A stretch of DNA of 64,000 nt, from contig JALGPY010000006.1 of NCBI GenBank assembly GCA_023055425.1, forward strand, positions 76,754,435 through 76,818,434. Direction: 5' to 3'. Made by a program: the position numbers and the translations under genes. How positions within the stretch are numbered: the first letter of the stretch is position 1; every line of letters starts with the position of its first letter. This document shows, in pieces, positions 1-12,085 of the stretch. This stretch comes from Linanthus parryae (Eukaryota; Streptophyta; Magnoliopsida; Ericales; Polemoniaceae). The notes under the pieces are model-generated. The model was not told the DNA's origin. It did no database searches and saw only the letters and a program-made list of their open reading frames with translations.

Positions 1-99
1 AAATCGGTTTGATTACCCTGCTAAAACTTGTAACTCTATTCTCTCTTGTGATCCTAGTTGTTTCAATTAAGCTAAGAAATATTCATAGTAGCATCAAGC

Positions 100-310
100 C
101 ATGACTGCTGAATTTCAAAGCCTCATAAAACAACTTGGACCCTAGTCAATTCTCCTCACAATGCAAACAGTGTGGGGGAACAAATGGGTTTATGAGACAA
201 AATACAATCCAAATGGACTATAGCTGGACACAAAGCTAGACTTGTTGCCAAGAGTTTCAGCAAACCCCAGGCCGTGATTTTGAAGAAACTTACAGTCCTG
301 TAGTTAAGTA
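100..310 (+). pseudogene. Copia reverse-transcriptase remnant
   Basis: This is a scrap of the N-terminal part of a Ty1/copia reverse transcriptase. Across two reading frames it shows the expected order: MTAEFQSLIKQ, then NKWVYETKYNPNG, then LVAKSFQQTPGRDFEETYSPVV. Those blocks match the family pattern in which a tryptophan-rich start is followed by KARLVAKG and the ETFSPVVK motif. In-frame stops occur near 148 and 222, and a frameshift lies near 240. Nothing of the YVDD catalytic centre, RNase H or an LTR follows, so this is a dead fragment. It could be a leftover of an element extending left of the window. Confidence 0.7.
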
Positions 311-2297
311 TGTGGTTCCAGAAAGTTCAGATATTTGAAGGAAAAAAAATGAGAGAGGATATATAGTTTCGTATGGATACACTCTTTACTGAAAGAATCT
401 GAAGTATAAAAAAAGAGCGAAATGCTGGTATATTTTATCATATTTTATTTGAGCTATGCTGAGGAGACTACGTTACAGTAATGACAAATTTATACTCGAC
501 AGGAAACAAAGCCGGTTATTATTTGTCAAAAGCTAGAATTTGAGGTTGTGTGTAAGACATCTCAAGCAGGGGCTGAGGTACATTAGGGAAAGGGTGGTAA
601 TTTATACCCCTGAGGTCTTAAAAAAAACTACCAGAACCCATATTTTAATTTGTAACAGACACCCGTAGAATATATACAGAAATTTCCTGGCTGGTTCAAT
701 TTTCAAATAACGTAAACAATCTACGAAATATAATGAACTTTCTACAAAAAATGTTGTGTTTACTCGATCCTCGGATGGTTCAATTTTCTAGCACTACCAC
801 TCTCAGTCATATAGTATCTAAGGAATGAAGTATAAGATTGTAGAAAAATTTACTCGAATATTATAAACCCAACTAACAGTATTGAAAGCAAAGTAATAGT
901 AAGAATGTGTTTCCGGTTATTCGTGTTCTAGAAGGCTCTATTGTTAGGAAAACGCTATCTCGGTGATAGATCTAGCCTACAAGGTTTATAAAAGGGGAAG
1001 ATCAGCATACAGTTAGAATATCTGAGGCTGTATTAAGTAGAACCTTCGCAATAAAGCTCAAACAGAAACAACACTAAGGCAATATCAGCTCATTGTTAAT
1101 GTTGGCATTATCATCTATTTAATCTATTTTAGTAGTTTTTTTTCTGAAACTTTAAGCTTTCATTACTAAGAAAAGACCATCACGGCCCAATACAGCTGAA
1201 CTCAGATCAGATCTGATCTGAACAAAGAGAAAGCTCTAGAAAAGAGCAAATAGAAAAAATAAAATACAAAACTGATCATTCCCCATATCTTGAAAGAGAT
1301 TCCTTCCACCACCAAGTTTTAGAGTTCCAAGGACATCTCGAAAAAACCAATTTGAAACTGTGGGAAGATCACCAAACCAGCCACCTGAAATCACTGGAGG
1401 AGCACCATAGGATCGTCTTCAAGCTTCAAAATTCTCCCGTGAAAGCCATCAACAGAATTGTAAATCTCCCCGCCAACCACATCCATCTAAAGATTTGACC
1501 AACATAGCTTCGTAGAGGAGGACGGGGGGATGAGCCACAATCGCCATAAATCAAAATAAAGCGAAAAAAAATAACCCTAACTACTGCAATAACAAACCCT
1601 AATCACACTAACACTAACAGGAAAGAGCATCAATTGAAAGAATTGAGGGCGCCAGCGAGCAAGACAAGAGGGGAGATGTAGGGTTGCGTCGGCTCAAGGG
1701 GAAGAGCCGGAAAAAACCCGCGTGCCCCTACACCTCCGACGCCGGAGTCACATCGCCACCACCTCCAATCATCGTTTTGATACCCAGATCTGCAGATCTG
1801 CAGAATCAAAATAAAAGAAAAGAACAAAAAAAAACGAGAAAGAAACCATCGGAGACCTCAGCGGCGACTTGTGAGAATGGATCTGCGAGAGAAAAGGGGG
1901 GAGATAGGTGAAGAGAAGGGGGAAGATGAAAGAGCAGGACTCAAAAACTCTCTGAGGAGAGTACTTTCTCTCTCTAGCTTTCTCTCACTAGAGAGAAGGC
2001 AGAGAACTTTAATCTATTTTCGTAGTTGGATACAGCTCTTTATTCATTCTCTCATCAACCTAAATACCAAAAAGGTTTCATAAAGGTAAAATATCGGGGA
2101 GAGATATGGTCAGCATCTCTGTAATCCATAAAATACCTTGTGCTAGTACTTTAAGATCTAAGAAGATCTAACCTATGGAACACTGTTAGTTTTTATTAAT
2201 ATCATAGAGTACACATAGAAACATGTAGTCAGCTGCTTTGGCAAGCGTGCAATATACATTTATTTTTTTAATTTTCAAGGCCATATATGTCACAGTT
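311..2297. other. Unassigned intergenic sequence
   Basis: I recognise no gene here. Positions 306-550 resemble 9578-9790 in order and direction (shared blocks such as tggttccagaaa and a GAATCTGA block), so an old repeat flanks the Copia A cluster. Positions 1630-1900 are richer in G+C, with short overlapping open frames on both strands, but lack recognisable domains or convincing splice sites. Purine-rich repeats (GAGAGAAAG type) lie near 1950-2000. A distant gene fragment cannot be excluded. Confidence 0.4.
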
Positions 2298-3098
2298 TGT
2301 TGGAAAATTTTGAATTTTGGAAATAATTATTATGTAGAGTTTGATTCTACAATTCGTAATTTCCCAAAATAAGTGATGGGTGAATGAAAATTGTCGTTAT
2401 ATATGGGTGTACAAATAGGTCCTTTGATGGACGCAACATAACTTTGGGTGCGATATTAAGTATAGCCGCAAATTAGTAATTACATTACTAGTAGGGGCTT
2501 TATGGAATTGCTAATAAATTTTATTATTTATTAACCAAAGTTAGTTATCGTCCAAAGTTATTTATTGGTAGTTACACAATGAAAGGTCACACCCCTTTGA
2601 AGGATCGCCTACTCCATTATAAATAGAGGACTTCTCCACCCATTTGAATCATTCCAACATTCCTCCTACTCCTTTAATTTTCTACCATGCTATCTTATAG
2701 TCAAAGTTCCTCAAGTAATCAAACTTGAGACTTCCATTACTATTCGGATTTTATTTCTACGTCTTCCAAGAGATATATCATAACACAATTATGTTCGATG
2801 GGCACGAGAGGAAAGTGCTTTACGGACTCGTGTAGGTAGAGGGAAGATTATCTTGGGAGGCTATTCGTTCGGATACCGTGAGAACCTAATGGGTGGACGA
2901 ATAAAGCCTTAAGGACCTCGTGTGAATACACGAGATCGTCCCTCAAACTTTATGTACGACCTTCAACACATCAAATATGGGCGACGCCTTATCCAAGCAT
3001 ACAAGTAAGTATATTTTTCATTATTTATTTTTAGTTTATATTCCTACTTCTACTCCACTTCTTATTGTCGTTGATATTTTGCGACTAATTCTTCAACA
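2298..3098 (+). repeat. 5' LTR of Copia A
   Basis: The LTR begins TGTTGGAAAA and ends TTCAACA, so it has TG and CA ends with a TGTTG/CAACA inverted terminal match. A TATA box, TATAAATA, lies at 2618-2625 and is followed by a pyrimidine-rich leader. The last 60 bases recur at 9289-9357, which fixes the 3' boundary. No tRNA-Met primer-binding site is obvious just after the LTR, once the CACTA insertion is mentally removed. Confidence 0.7.
2618..2625 (+). promoter_or_regulatory. TATA box of the Copia A LTR
   Basis: TATAAATA followed by GAGGACTTC, about 320 bases inside the LTR, in the position expected for an LTR promoter. This is inference from motif and context. Confidence 0.55.
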
Positions 3099-3100
3099 AT

Positions 3101-6100
3101 CACTACTAGAAAAGGGGGTATTTGTGGCTGATTTTTTTGTCGTGGCTATGAAAAGAGCCAATAAAAGATAATATTTATGGCTGAAAATTAAAACCGCCTA
3201 TTTAATATTATTTAATAGCCTCAAAAGATAAAAACAAAGCAGGAATTATATTAATTAGTCTAAGAAAACCCATTAGCTAAAAGTGAAGGAGATATACACG
3301 ATGTTTAAAGAACGTTCTCGTCCCAATCCCTTCTAATACCTAGTCATTCGGCGTCTGTTCCTATCTCTAATCCTCAATCAACGAGATACGATTTCTACAG
3401 AAGTGGAGGAGCTTCAGCATTCACCGGGGTTTTCGTCCTTCTCTCCGTGTTCATCTATCGATCGGCTCTGCAGCGGCGGTAATTGAACATGTGAGTTCTT
3501 ATTGTGTAATTCTCTGTGTGTTTTGAAGTAGTCAGTCTTCTGTTGCAATGAAGGAGCTTCAGGATCCTTTGGGCTTTCTGTTACCTTCAATTTCCCGTCA
3601 ATCAAACCCCTCGAACCGTTTCTGATTCGTTGACTCTCCCCTTTCGGGCACCAGAGAGAAGAGTTCTTGCAAGGTCTCAAAGGCAAATCAAACCCTAATC
3701 TTAGTGAAACTGGAAGGGAAAAACAATTCAGTCAGTTCTAATTTCGTTCGTTGCTATTTTACTTTTGTTGGACATTGTTGGGTTTCCTTCTTCTGATGTG
3801 TTGAAACTGGAAGGGGAAAACACCATTTTTGTTTTGATTCATGTCAGTAAGAGTCTGCATATCTTTACTCTATGATTTCTCTAGATTCGAAATATGAAGA
3901 GTGCTATTTTGGGCCGAGTTTTTATTGGTTTCTGTTGATTTGTAGTTTGTTCCTGTGTTATTCCCAGAGAATTAAAGGGAAAAAATCATTCTTTCAGGTA
4001 TTTTATTTACCATCAGCAATTATTGAGAATGTTACAGTCCATTGCAGATTAAGGGACGAGAAGACTCTATTTTCTTCTTCATCTGTTTGGTGAACAAGAT
4101 AATAGTTCAAATTGGGATGTTTCTAGATTAATTCGGTGCGGAAACATAGTGCAAATTACTCATAACAGTTGAGTCTCACCGTTTTTTTCTTTCCCAAACC
4201 ATGGTAACGAAAAGAGTTAGGCTCTTCTTCTCAATCTCTTTTGGCTTCGTTTCCTTTCTCTCAATCCCATACAAAGCTCCAAGCAAATACAATATGGCAA
4301 GATGGTGAAACATAACAGTCACTAAAGGCTTAATGTCTAATGCATAGAAAAAGTTAACATATTACCTCTTCTTCCCAACCTTTTGGGCCTTCTTTACCCA
4401 ACCTGATTAAATCTTAGCCCAATATTCCCAGTTAGCAATTGGTCTTAAATGGACATCAATCCAATTAAATATAGCCCAAGTAAATTCAGCCCAAATTCGT
4501 CCGTCCTGTCCATTTTGCCAGGACCACTTATGGGTACAGGACTTTGTACTCATAACACGTCAGTGAAAAATTCTGGGACACCCCAGGCGTTAACTGTCTC
4601 ATGAACTAATCAAACGAAATAAGCTTGTTGCTACATCGAAACAATAGAATTTTGGTACCCCCCTTAGAAGACTCGGAAGGAAGCACAAAATCTATTGGCT
4701 TAATGCCAGCTTTTGGTAAGGCAATCGAAAGCATTTTAGTCCATCACTCTCTGACACCATAATCCTTCATCACCCAATCATCAAAATACTGATCATAATA
4801 ATTACCCAATATGCACAGACACCCTTCCAGCACCCTTACACCCATATGAAACTCCTTAGCAGGCGTGGGACTAGCATATTTTCTCCTTAGTGAGATCAAC
4901 AAAACTATCATAAGTACTGACCACTAGAGACTTCTGGGGCCCAACCCAGTGTAAAGCACCAATAGCCAAGCTACCGTAAAGTCTGTTACAACCAAGGTAT
5001 TAAGGTAAATCCTTGAAAATTTTCCGTGAGTTCAAGTTTGGACTATAGTCCCTAACTTCAGTACGAAACGTCTGACTGTCTATACTGAACAACTCGGAGC
5101 TGTACCCCATATTGGACACTCCAAAAATGGGAGCTTTACGCCGTGTTGGACACTCAGACACTCTTACGACACTCCAAAATACGTGTCAGACACTCCAACT
5201 GGCTTGTCGAAGTACTTTGGAAAATTTTCTTGTACTGGACACTTAATGAGACACGGAACTCACCCATTTGTGTTTATTAAACTTTTGGTGAACATTTGCT
5301 AATGCAGTCTACCAAAAAAAATTCAACAAAGTGAGTTCTCTCTAGAATATGAATTTCTGTACAAAGATCCAAGCTAAATCAATACTGCAAGAAGGCAAGC
5401 AGATGGCTAAATAGAAACTGCAAGTAAAGGCTCAACAAAATGCTTCGAAATCTTTGTCTGAAAAGCAGTTTTAGGATTCCATCTTAGGACTCCATATTTG
5501 TGTTTGGTCTTGAATTGATAGTCTTTTGTTCTCTGAATACAAACTTGTCTATGCGAAATCGGGATGTTTTTATTTACTAAATTTGTTCCGATGCTCTTGA
5601 TTTGTTTTCTTGGATTAGGCCTTCTCTGCCTCTTGCATTAGAGCTCTAGGTTTGCGGTGTGCTTTTAGGAGACGACTTATGCGAAGTACGTGTGACGAGG
5701 GCTTACAAGCCTGAACACTTCTAATGATTCGTTTTGGGGGCAATAGAACTCTGGGAGATGTCGTCGAAAGGAGAAATATAATTTGGAATTTATGCGACGT
5801 AAGAATACATATTTATATATATTATGCATGTGCTCGTATATGTTTGATATGTGATCACTTATGAAAATGATAACTGTAATTTTTTATAATACTATGCAGG
5901 TTGAGGCGATTGATGGGTAGATGAAAGCTAGTGATGGCGTCAGAGCACGATTTTGCCCGAACTCTTGCAGATTCTATTGGCACAATTAGACAATAATGCT
6001 CCAAACATATGTGAACTCTTTCGTTCTGTTTTTTTGTCCTTGAAGAGTTTCTTTAAACTTTGAACTTATGGTTTAGTTTTTTGGTTGTTGAATATTTACT

Positions 6101-6684
6101 AGACTGGTATTTATGGATTTATATGATGTATCAATTAAGTGTTTTGGGATATATCTATGTTTAGTGTTTTTATAATATTAGTAAGGTTCAGCTGCATTTG
6201 TTTTGACAAATATTCAGGCACGATAATTGTGCGGAAATAAAGTCATAGGACGCCAAATATTTTGACTGTAAAAAATGGTGGAAAAATATGGCCAAAAAAA
6301 TGTGTGACAAAAACTGGCGCCAAAATGTTATTGTGGCGGTTAATATTTCTATTTGTGGCGGTATAAGCCGAAGCAACTGGTACAGATTTTAGCGCCAAAA
6401 AATTCTAATTGCGACGGGAAAAAACTTGTTGCGGCGGTCAACTTTCGACATAAATGTAAAAAAAATGGCGCCATATTTCTCAACTTGTGGCAGTCAAAAG
6501 CCGCCACAACTACCGGTGCAAATTTTTTTGTGCCGGGTGTCAACCTCCGCAAAATTTTTACGACCGAAGTTTAAGAGGCGGGAATGAACCGCCACAAAAT
6601 CCGCCACAAATACCTTTTGTGGAGGTTTTTTTTACCAATTGTGGCAGAGTATGCCTGCCGTAAAAACCACTGTTTCTAGTAGTG
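3101..6684. mobile_element. Non-autonomous CACTA (En/Spm-type) transposon
   Basis: Starts CACTACTAGAAA and ends TTTCTAGTAGTG, a perfect 12-bp terminal inverted repeat of CACTA type, flanked by the 3-bp target duplication AAT (3098-3100 and 6685-6687). The subterminal zones are full of short GTGGCGG, GCCACAA and TGTGGC repeats in both orientations (3118-3230 and 6300-6665), which in this superfamily are transposase-binding arrays. At 3584 bp it has no recognisable transposase, so it would depend on an autonomous relative. The interior may hold captured host sequence, but I could not identify any; GACACTCCAAA-like repeats occur near 5100-5200. Confidence 0.9.
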
Positions 6685-6687
6685 AAT

Positions 6688-7950
6688 CTTAAGGCTTTAT
6701 CTGGTCTTGTAATATGAGAGTTTTAAAGTACTCACATTTTGTGGTGGTGCTAAAGAGTTTCTATAATACTCATTAGCACAACAGATTGCAAAGAGTTTTT
6801 GTAGTACTCATTGCAGGAAAATCATTTTTTCCGAGTTGTGTATTTGGAGAGTGAAAAATTCAGCATGTATAAGTTGAAGCAGAATTTGTTTCCATCGTTA
6901 AGCATTGGTAACGATCTCGGATAAATTTTTGTAAAACATGAAAGTCGCAGACAACGAAAAAATGAAGTTCCAGGTGAAAGTTGTGCATCAATAAGAGTTG
7001 TAAAACTCTAGATATCGCTTGTCAAAGTTGCTGGTTCGCAACAGATTTTTAGAAAAAATTGACTTCGGTGTTCGGAGTATAACTGGAGCTATTGACCTCG
7101 GATCAAGGCGAGTCATGCATGAAAATTGTGTACCTCGACGAGACGAATCCAGTGGATATGGAATTGATGTTAGATTCACAACGTAACGCTTCCAGAATCA
7201 TGGTCAAAGTTTCTGAAAATAATATCATACCAAGTCGAATAGTCAATACGATTAGATTTCGGAAAGTTTTCATGTAAGAATTTGGTTTCTAAATAAGTGA
7301 AAGCTTAAAGAGGATTAAAACTTAGTATTGAATCCGGAAAGTTGTAGTTGTTTCGCACGACAAATGAAACGTTCAAAATTAAGAAAATGAACATGATACT
7401 CTATAGCATAGTAGGTCACGTCATGTTAACTTTGACTCGGTTCGTTAATTCATTGAATGTGATTATGTAATTTTTCGGGATATGTCGAAATAGAAGTTTC
7501 GTATGAGATGATTTGAAGTAGCCTATGTACAATGGTGTCGTCCGTTACGTTAAAAGCATATTGATCTTGAATATTTACATATTCAAATATTTTCGTTGTA
7601 AAATGGAAACATGTTGTATGCCTTGTGGGGGTCTCTTTATCAATAGATCAAATATTGGACGTACCAAGGGTTTCAAGCACTCAAGAGTTTTAAAGTACTC
7701 ATGGGTTGTCGACTTATTTTCTAGCAAATCAAGAGTTTTTATAGTAATTATGATTTGTTATTAAACTAAATCACGACGTCATTTGTTAGAGTACATATAT
7801 CAAGAGTTTCAAATTACTCACGGACATTGGTAAATAAATCAAGAGTTTTATACTTATGATTCATTTAATCAATGTGTATATGTACTTGAATTAGGCATAC
7901 AAAATAATAAATTTTGGAATCACTTATGTTTCGACGTCCTTTCGACCAAT
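6688..7950 (+). other. Copia A leader region without recognisable gag
   Basis: This stretch lies between the CACTA insertion and the integrase remnant, where gag and protease should be. I found no zinc knuckle and no D-S/T-G protease motif. It does contain at least six spaced copies of an AGAGTTT...TACTCA-like motif (for example 6716-6733, 6758-6776, 6793-6811, 7683-7700), described in the findings. Confidence 0.5.
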
Positions 7951-8400
7951 TGAAAATAAAACTACGTCGCCTCTTGAACTAATCCGTACGGATATTTGTG
8001 ATTTGATGTTTCTTCAAACAAGAGGTGGAAAGAAATACTTCGTCATTTTTATGAATGATTTTACAAGATATTAATATGTATATCTTCTACAAAGTAAGGA
8101 CGAAGCAATTTAAAGTGGAAAATCAATTGGGAAAGAAAATCAAAATGGTGCGTAGCGATCGTGGTGGAGAATACAAATCACCACTTAAGGACATATGTCT
8201 AGAAAGTGGAATTATCGACCAAACTACAACACCCTATTCTCCTGAACAAAATGGCGTAGCCAAGAGAAAGAATAGAACTTTAAAAGAGACGTTAAACGCA
8301 TTACTCCAAAGTTTGGGATTACCACGGAACTTGTGGGGGGAAGCCCTATTTGATGGCCAGCCATATCCTTAATAGGATACCTCAAAAAATGTTGGCAAAA
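7950..8400 (+). pseudogene. Copia A integrase core, inactivated
   Basis: The retroviral-type integrase core, which would join element cDNA to host DNA in the nucleus. Visible blocks are ELIRTDICD with the first catalytic Asp, GGKKYFVIFMNDFTRY, then MVRSDRGGEYKSP with the second Asp, then the block around SPEQNGVAKRKNRTL. In that last block the family has Glu before RKN, and here it is Lys, so the third acidic catalytic residue is lost. The block order matches Copia integrase, but frameshifts near 8075-8110 break the frame, and a stop at about 8370 ends it before the C-terminal domain. Confidence 0.8.
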
Positions 8401-8789
8401 TTCCATATGAATTATGGAAAAGATAACCACAATCCTATACATTCCTCAAAGTGTGGGGGTGTCTTTCAAAGGTGGTAATATCAGTACCTAAAAAGGTGAA
8501 ACTTGGACTGAAGACGATATATTGCGTCTTTATCTAGAGTCTCATAATAGTAGTGCATATCTCTTTTTGATTATCAAATCGTGAATCGAAGGTATACACG
8601 TAAATACTATTCTTGAGTCATGCAATGCTTCATTCTTCAAAGGCGTATTTCCGTACAAACAGAAGAATGAACATAGTTCTAATAAAAGAGATCGGGATTC
8701 CACGTCCCTAGAGTCTGAAAACGAAAACAAACCTAGACGTAGCAAGCGGGAAAATGTTGATACAAAATTTGGACCGGATTTTCTAACCT

Positions 8790-9262
8790 ACTTGATAGAA
8801 AATGAACCTCAAACCTACAAGGAAGCTATGTACAGTAGCGATGCGTCATATTTTAAAGAAGCAGTGAATATGGAGATTAAATCCATAAGTCATAATCATA
8901 CTGGAAACTGGTTAGTAACGCGTTGGGTTGTAAGTAGGTTTTTTATGCGAAAGCTTAAACCTGACGGTTCAATTGACAAGTATAAGGCTCGACTTGTCGC
9001 AAAAGGATATAACCAAAAGGAAGGTATTGATTATTTCAATACCTAATAATCAATTACAAGGATAACGTCCATTCGCATGCTTATAGCTATTCCAGCTATA
9101 AATAATTTTGAAATTCAACAAATTGGACGTTAAGACTGCATTCTTGAACAGTGAATTAGACGAGATATTTACATGGAACCAACTGAGGGATTCATCGCTC
9201 CTGGACAAGAAAATATGGTATGTCGTTTGGTGCAATATCCTTACGGTCTTAAACATGCACCA
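8790..9262 (+). pseudogene. Copia A reverse-transcriptase N-terminal part, broken
   Basis: Start of a Copia reverse transcriptase. Recognisable blocks are NEPQTYKEAM, then FMRKLKPDGSIDKYKARLVAKGYNQ (read in parts) and GIDYF. After a frame break at about 9046 come NKLDVKTAFLNSEL and a degenerate block leading to KYGLKHAPKYR-like residues near 9240-9270. The YVDD catalytic motif, the rest of the thumb and RNase H are absent because sequence jumps straight to LTR-like DNA near 9289. It is therefore truncated as well as frameshifted. Confidence 0.75.
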
Positions 9263-9288
9263 AAATACCGGTGTGTCAAATTTGATAT

Positions 9289-9357
9289 TTTGCGACTAAT
9301 TCCTACTTCTTCTCCCCTTCTTATTTTCGTTGATATTTTGCGACTAATTCTCCAACA
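9289..9357 (+). repeat. 3' LTR fragment of Copia A
   Basis: About 70 bases matching the end of the 5' LTR (3036-3098), including GATATTTTGCGACTAATTC, which here also occurs twice within 60 bases. It ends CCAACA. The rest of the 3' LTR is missing. Confidence 0.7.
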
Positions 9358-9844
9358 AGATTGAATCAAGCGTAACCATAAGATGAAAATGAAACTTTAA
9401 TTTTTAAGCGTTAACTTTGGAAATTTTAGATGTCTGCTAATCCTGAAATTTTAAATGTCAGAATTTAATATGCCCATCATGTGCTTATTAATGACACTGT
9501 ACATAGTGCACCAGAGAATGCGCAAAGATGATCCACTCGTCAACATGTCAATACATTTGGAGCAATCGTATGAATAACGTGGTTCCAGAAACTCCAGATG
9601 TTTCAAGCCGCTAATTAGATCAGTGTTTATTGCACGAATCTGATGTACGAAAATAGAGCAAGCTGTCGATAAAGTTTAAGACATGTGAAGAATACTACAT
9701 TATAGAAGTGACATAATTCTATTTGACAAGAACAAAGGTTGGTTATGATTTCACTCATATCGTATCAATGGAATGAATTAAATGATCTTAGACATTGAAT
9801 AGATTACCATTTCAGAATAAACTACCATAAGCTGAACTAGTAAT
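9358..9844. other. Unassigned AT-rich spacer
   Basis: No gene is visible. Positions 9578-9790 are a diverged relative of 306-550. The stretch ends at the target duplication CATAG of Copia B. Confidence 0.45.
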
Positions 9845-9849
9845 CATAG

Positions 9850-9971
9850 TGAAAGTGGGAGAAATCTTCCGTGCTTTTCATTGATTATTTACACCCTTAA
9901 ATAGGTAAAATACAATGCTAAATTCTACAACTAGTCCTCTAATTATTTACATAAGAGTCCTATAACTATTA
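9850..9971 (-). repeat. 3' LTR of Copia B
   Basis: 122 bp, identical by eye to 14530-14651. The target duplication CATAG lies immediately to its left. Confidence 0.93.
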
Positions 9972-9984
9972 CTCCCCCCCCATT
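9972..9984 (-). promoter_or_regulatory. Polypurine tract of Copia B
   Basis: On the minus strand a run of eight or nine G ending in AG directly abuts the 3' LTR. It is the expected primer for plus-strand DNA synthesis. Confidence 0.8.
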
Positions 9985-12085
9985 CGAAACTGTAGGCGTG
10001 CCAACACTGAGACTGGAACGGAAGCGCTGGAACAAGGGCCGAGGAAGACCCTTGGTGAAGATGTCGGCGTACTGATAATCTGCTGGAATGTGCAAAACGC
10101 GAAGCTGACCCAAACGAACCTTCTCACGAACGAAGTGGAGATCAATCTCAACATGCTTAGTGCGCTGATGCTGAACAGGATTACCAGAGAAATAGACAGC
10201 ACTCATTGTCGCAATACACGACGGTGGCCCGAGGCGGGGCAACACGAAGCTGAAGAAGCAAATTTCGAACCCAGCAGAGCTCGGAGACGGCGCTAGCAAC
10301 ACCGCGATACTCAGCCTCAGCACTAGAACGAGATACCGTGGCATGTCGCTTGGACGACCAACTCAGAAGATTGTATCCATAGAAGACACAGTAACCAGAA
10401 GTGGAGCGGCGCATGTCCGGACAACCAGCCCAATCTGCGTCAGTGTAGGTGGTGAGGGAATCAGCAGCGGAGGCAGAGAGACGGAGACCATACTCAAGTG
10501 TCCCACTGATGTAGCGCAAGATACGCTTCAGGGCATGAAATTGCGGCTCACGGGGGTCATGCATGAAGAGACAGACCTGCTGAACTGCATACTGGATGTC
10601 TGGTCGAGTGAACGTGAGGTACTGCAAAGCCCCAGCAAGGCTCCGGTATAATGTAGGATCAGCAACCGGTGGGCCAGATGTAGCTGTGAGTTTTCTTCCT
10701 ACCTCAACAGGGGTGGCAGTAGACTTACAGGTCGACATACAGGCACGACGAAGAATGTCGGTCGCATACTGATGCTGAGAGAGGAACAAGCCGGACGAAT
10801 CACGGGTGACAGCAATGCCCAGAAAGTGATGCAGATGGCTCAGATCAGTCATAGCAAATACTCCAGAGAGCTGGGAGACAATATGATCCAAGACAACCAG
10901 AGACGAGCCAGTGATGACGATATCATCCACATATAGCAGGAGGTAGACGATGTCCGAGCCACAGCTATAGACGAAGAGAGACTCATCACACGAGCAACTA
11001 GAGAAACCGATAGTCTGTGTGAGAACGGTGGCAAATCGCTGAAACCAAGCACGGGGAGCCTGCTTCAGAACATATAAGGATTTGCGTAACCGGCAGACAA
11101 AGTCAGGATGGCGTGTGTCGCGGTAGCCAGGGGGCTGATGCATGTATACCGTCTCAGAGAGATCACCATGAAGAAAAGCGTTCTTGACATCCAGCTGACG
11201 GATAGACCAAGAGCGCGTGACGGCAATGCTGAGAACTGTACGGATGGTGGTCGGTTTGATAACCGAGCTGAAAGTCTCCTCACAATCAATCCTAACCATC
11301 TGGGACTTCCCATTAGCTACCAATCGCGCCTTATAGCGCTGCAGACTACCATCAGCGCGAAACTTGTTGCGAAAAAGCCACATAGATCGCAGAACATTAG
11401 CCCCTGCCGGGCGAGGAACCAGATCCCAAGTGTGGTTCGTAACCATAGCTCCAAACTCATCATCCATGGCCGCTTTCGAGTGAGGATCCGACAAGGCTAG
11501 GATGGGGGATTTGGGAAGGGGCGAGATGGGGTCTGGTGGCTGGGTCGCTAAAGTGAGACGGGTGACTGGTTTGACTATGCCATGCATGGATCTGGTGGTC
11601 ATCTGAGGAGAGAGATGGGGAGGAGAAGTGTCCACTGGGCTCGGTGTGGGTGACTCAGGGGGGTCAGGTAACACAGGCACAGAGTTTACAGGAGGAGGGC
11701 GAATGGACACAGACCGACGAACGTAGTGCTGAGGAAAAGGTTCCACAAGGGTCCTGGACGAGGAAAGCTGTGTGGGTGCCCTAGCAGGTGCAGGTGGTGA
11801 TGGTGTGTGTGCCACAGGGTTATGAGCACGATGAGTGAAATGTGGAAACAGAAGACTGTCATCGGGATCAGACGTCCTGTGGACAGTGGGAGACACATAC
11901 CAAGGAGTGGAGAAAGGAAACACCGTCTCATCAAAGGTGACATGACGGGAAGTGTGTACCCGACCAGTACTCAAGTCTAGACACCTGTACCCACGATAAT
12001 TAAGAGGGTACCCCAGAAAAACACATCGAACAGAGCGTGGTGCAAGTTTGTGAGGTGAGGTGGCAGAGAGGTTCGGGTAACACAA
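9985..12085 (-). pseudogene. pol: Copia B reverse transcriptase and RNase H (pol, 3' part)
   Basis: The C-terminal half of the Copia polyprotein: integrase tail, reverse transcriptase, then RNase H. Visible landmarks are the integrase tail CVFLGYPLNYRGYRCLD, then [38 protein letters not shown], the catalytic YVDDIVITG, and the RNase H blocks YTDADWAGC, STSGYCVFYG, SRSSAEAEYRG and VYCDN. The main frame ends at a stop at 10181-10183. A net loss of two bases at about 10205, just after VYCDN, moves the RNase H tail (SGNPVQHQRTKHVEIDLHFV, ADIFTKGLP) into another frame that runs to 9943. The ETFSSVIKP block replaces the usual ETFSPVVK. The frame is continuous with the upstream protease-integrase piece. 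Confidence 0.88.

Larger units (their letters stand above)
2298..9357 (+). mobile_element. Copia A, decayed LTR retrotransposon split by a CACTA element
   Basis: A Ty1/copia element on the plus strand, recognised by an 801-bp 5' LTR (2298-3098), decayed integrase and reverse-transcriptase coding sequence, and a short piece of the 3' LTR (9289-9357). The 3' part of pol after the reverse-transcriptase region is missing, and so is most of the 3' LTR. Gag and protease were not recognised between 6685 and 7950. The flanks 2293-2297 and 9358-9362 do not match, as expected after 3' deletion. The CACTA transposon at 3101-6684 sits two bases downstream of the 5' LTR end and accounts for about half the length. 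Confidence 0.75.

Noticed and set aside
1684..2083. Possible small genes in the GC-richer stretch
   Set aside because: The frames are short and overlap on both strands, with no domain, splice structure or conserved start.
10090..11500. Plus-strand open frames opposite Copia B pol
   Set aside because: They are antisense to a well-recognised reverse transcriptase and have no domain of their own.
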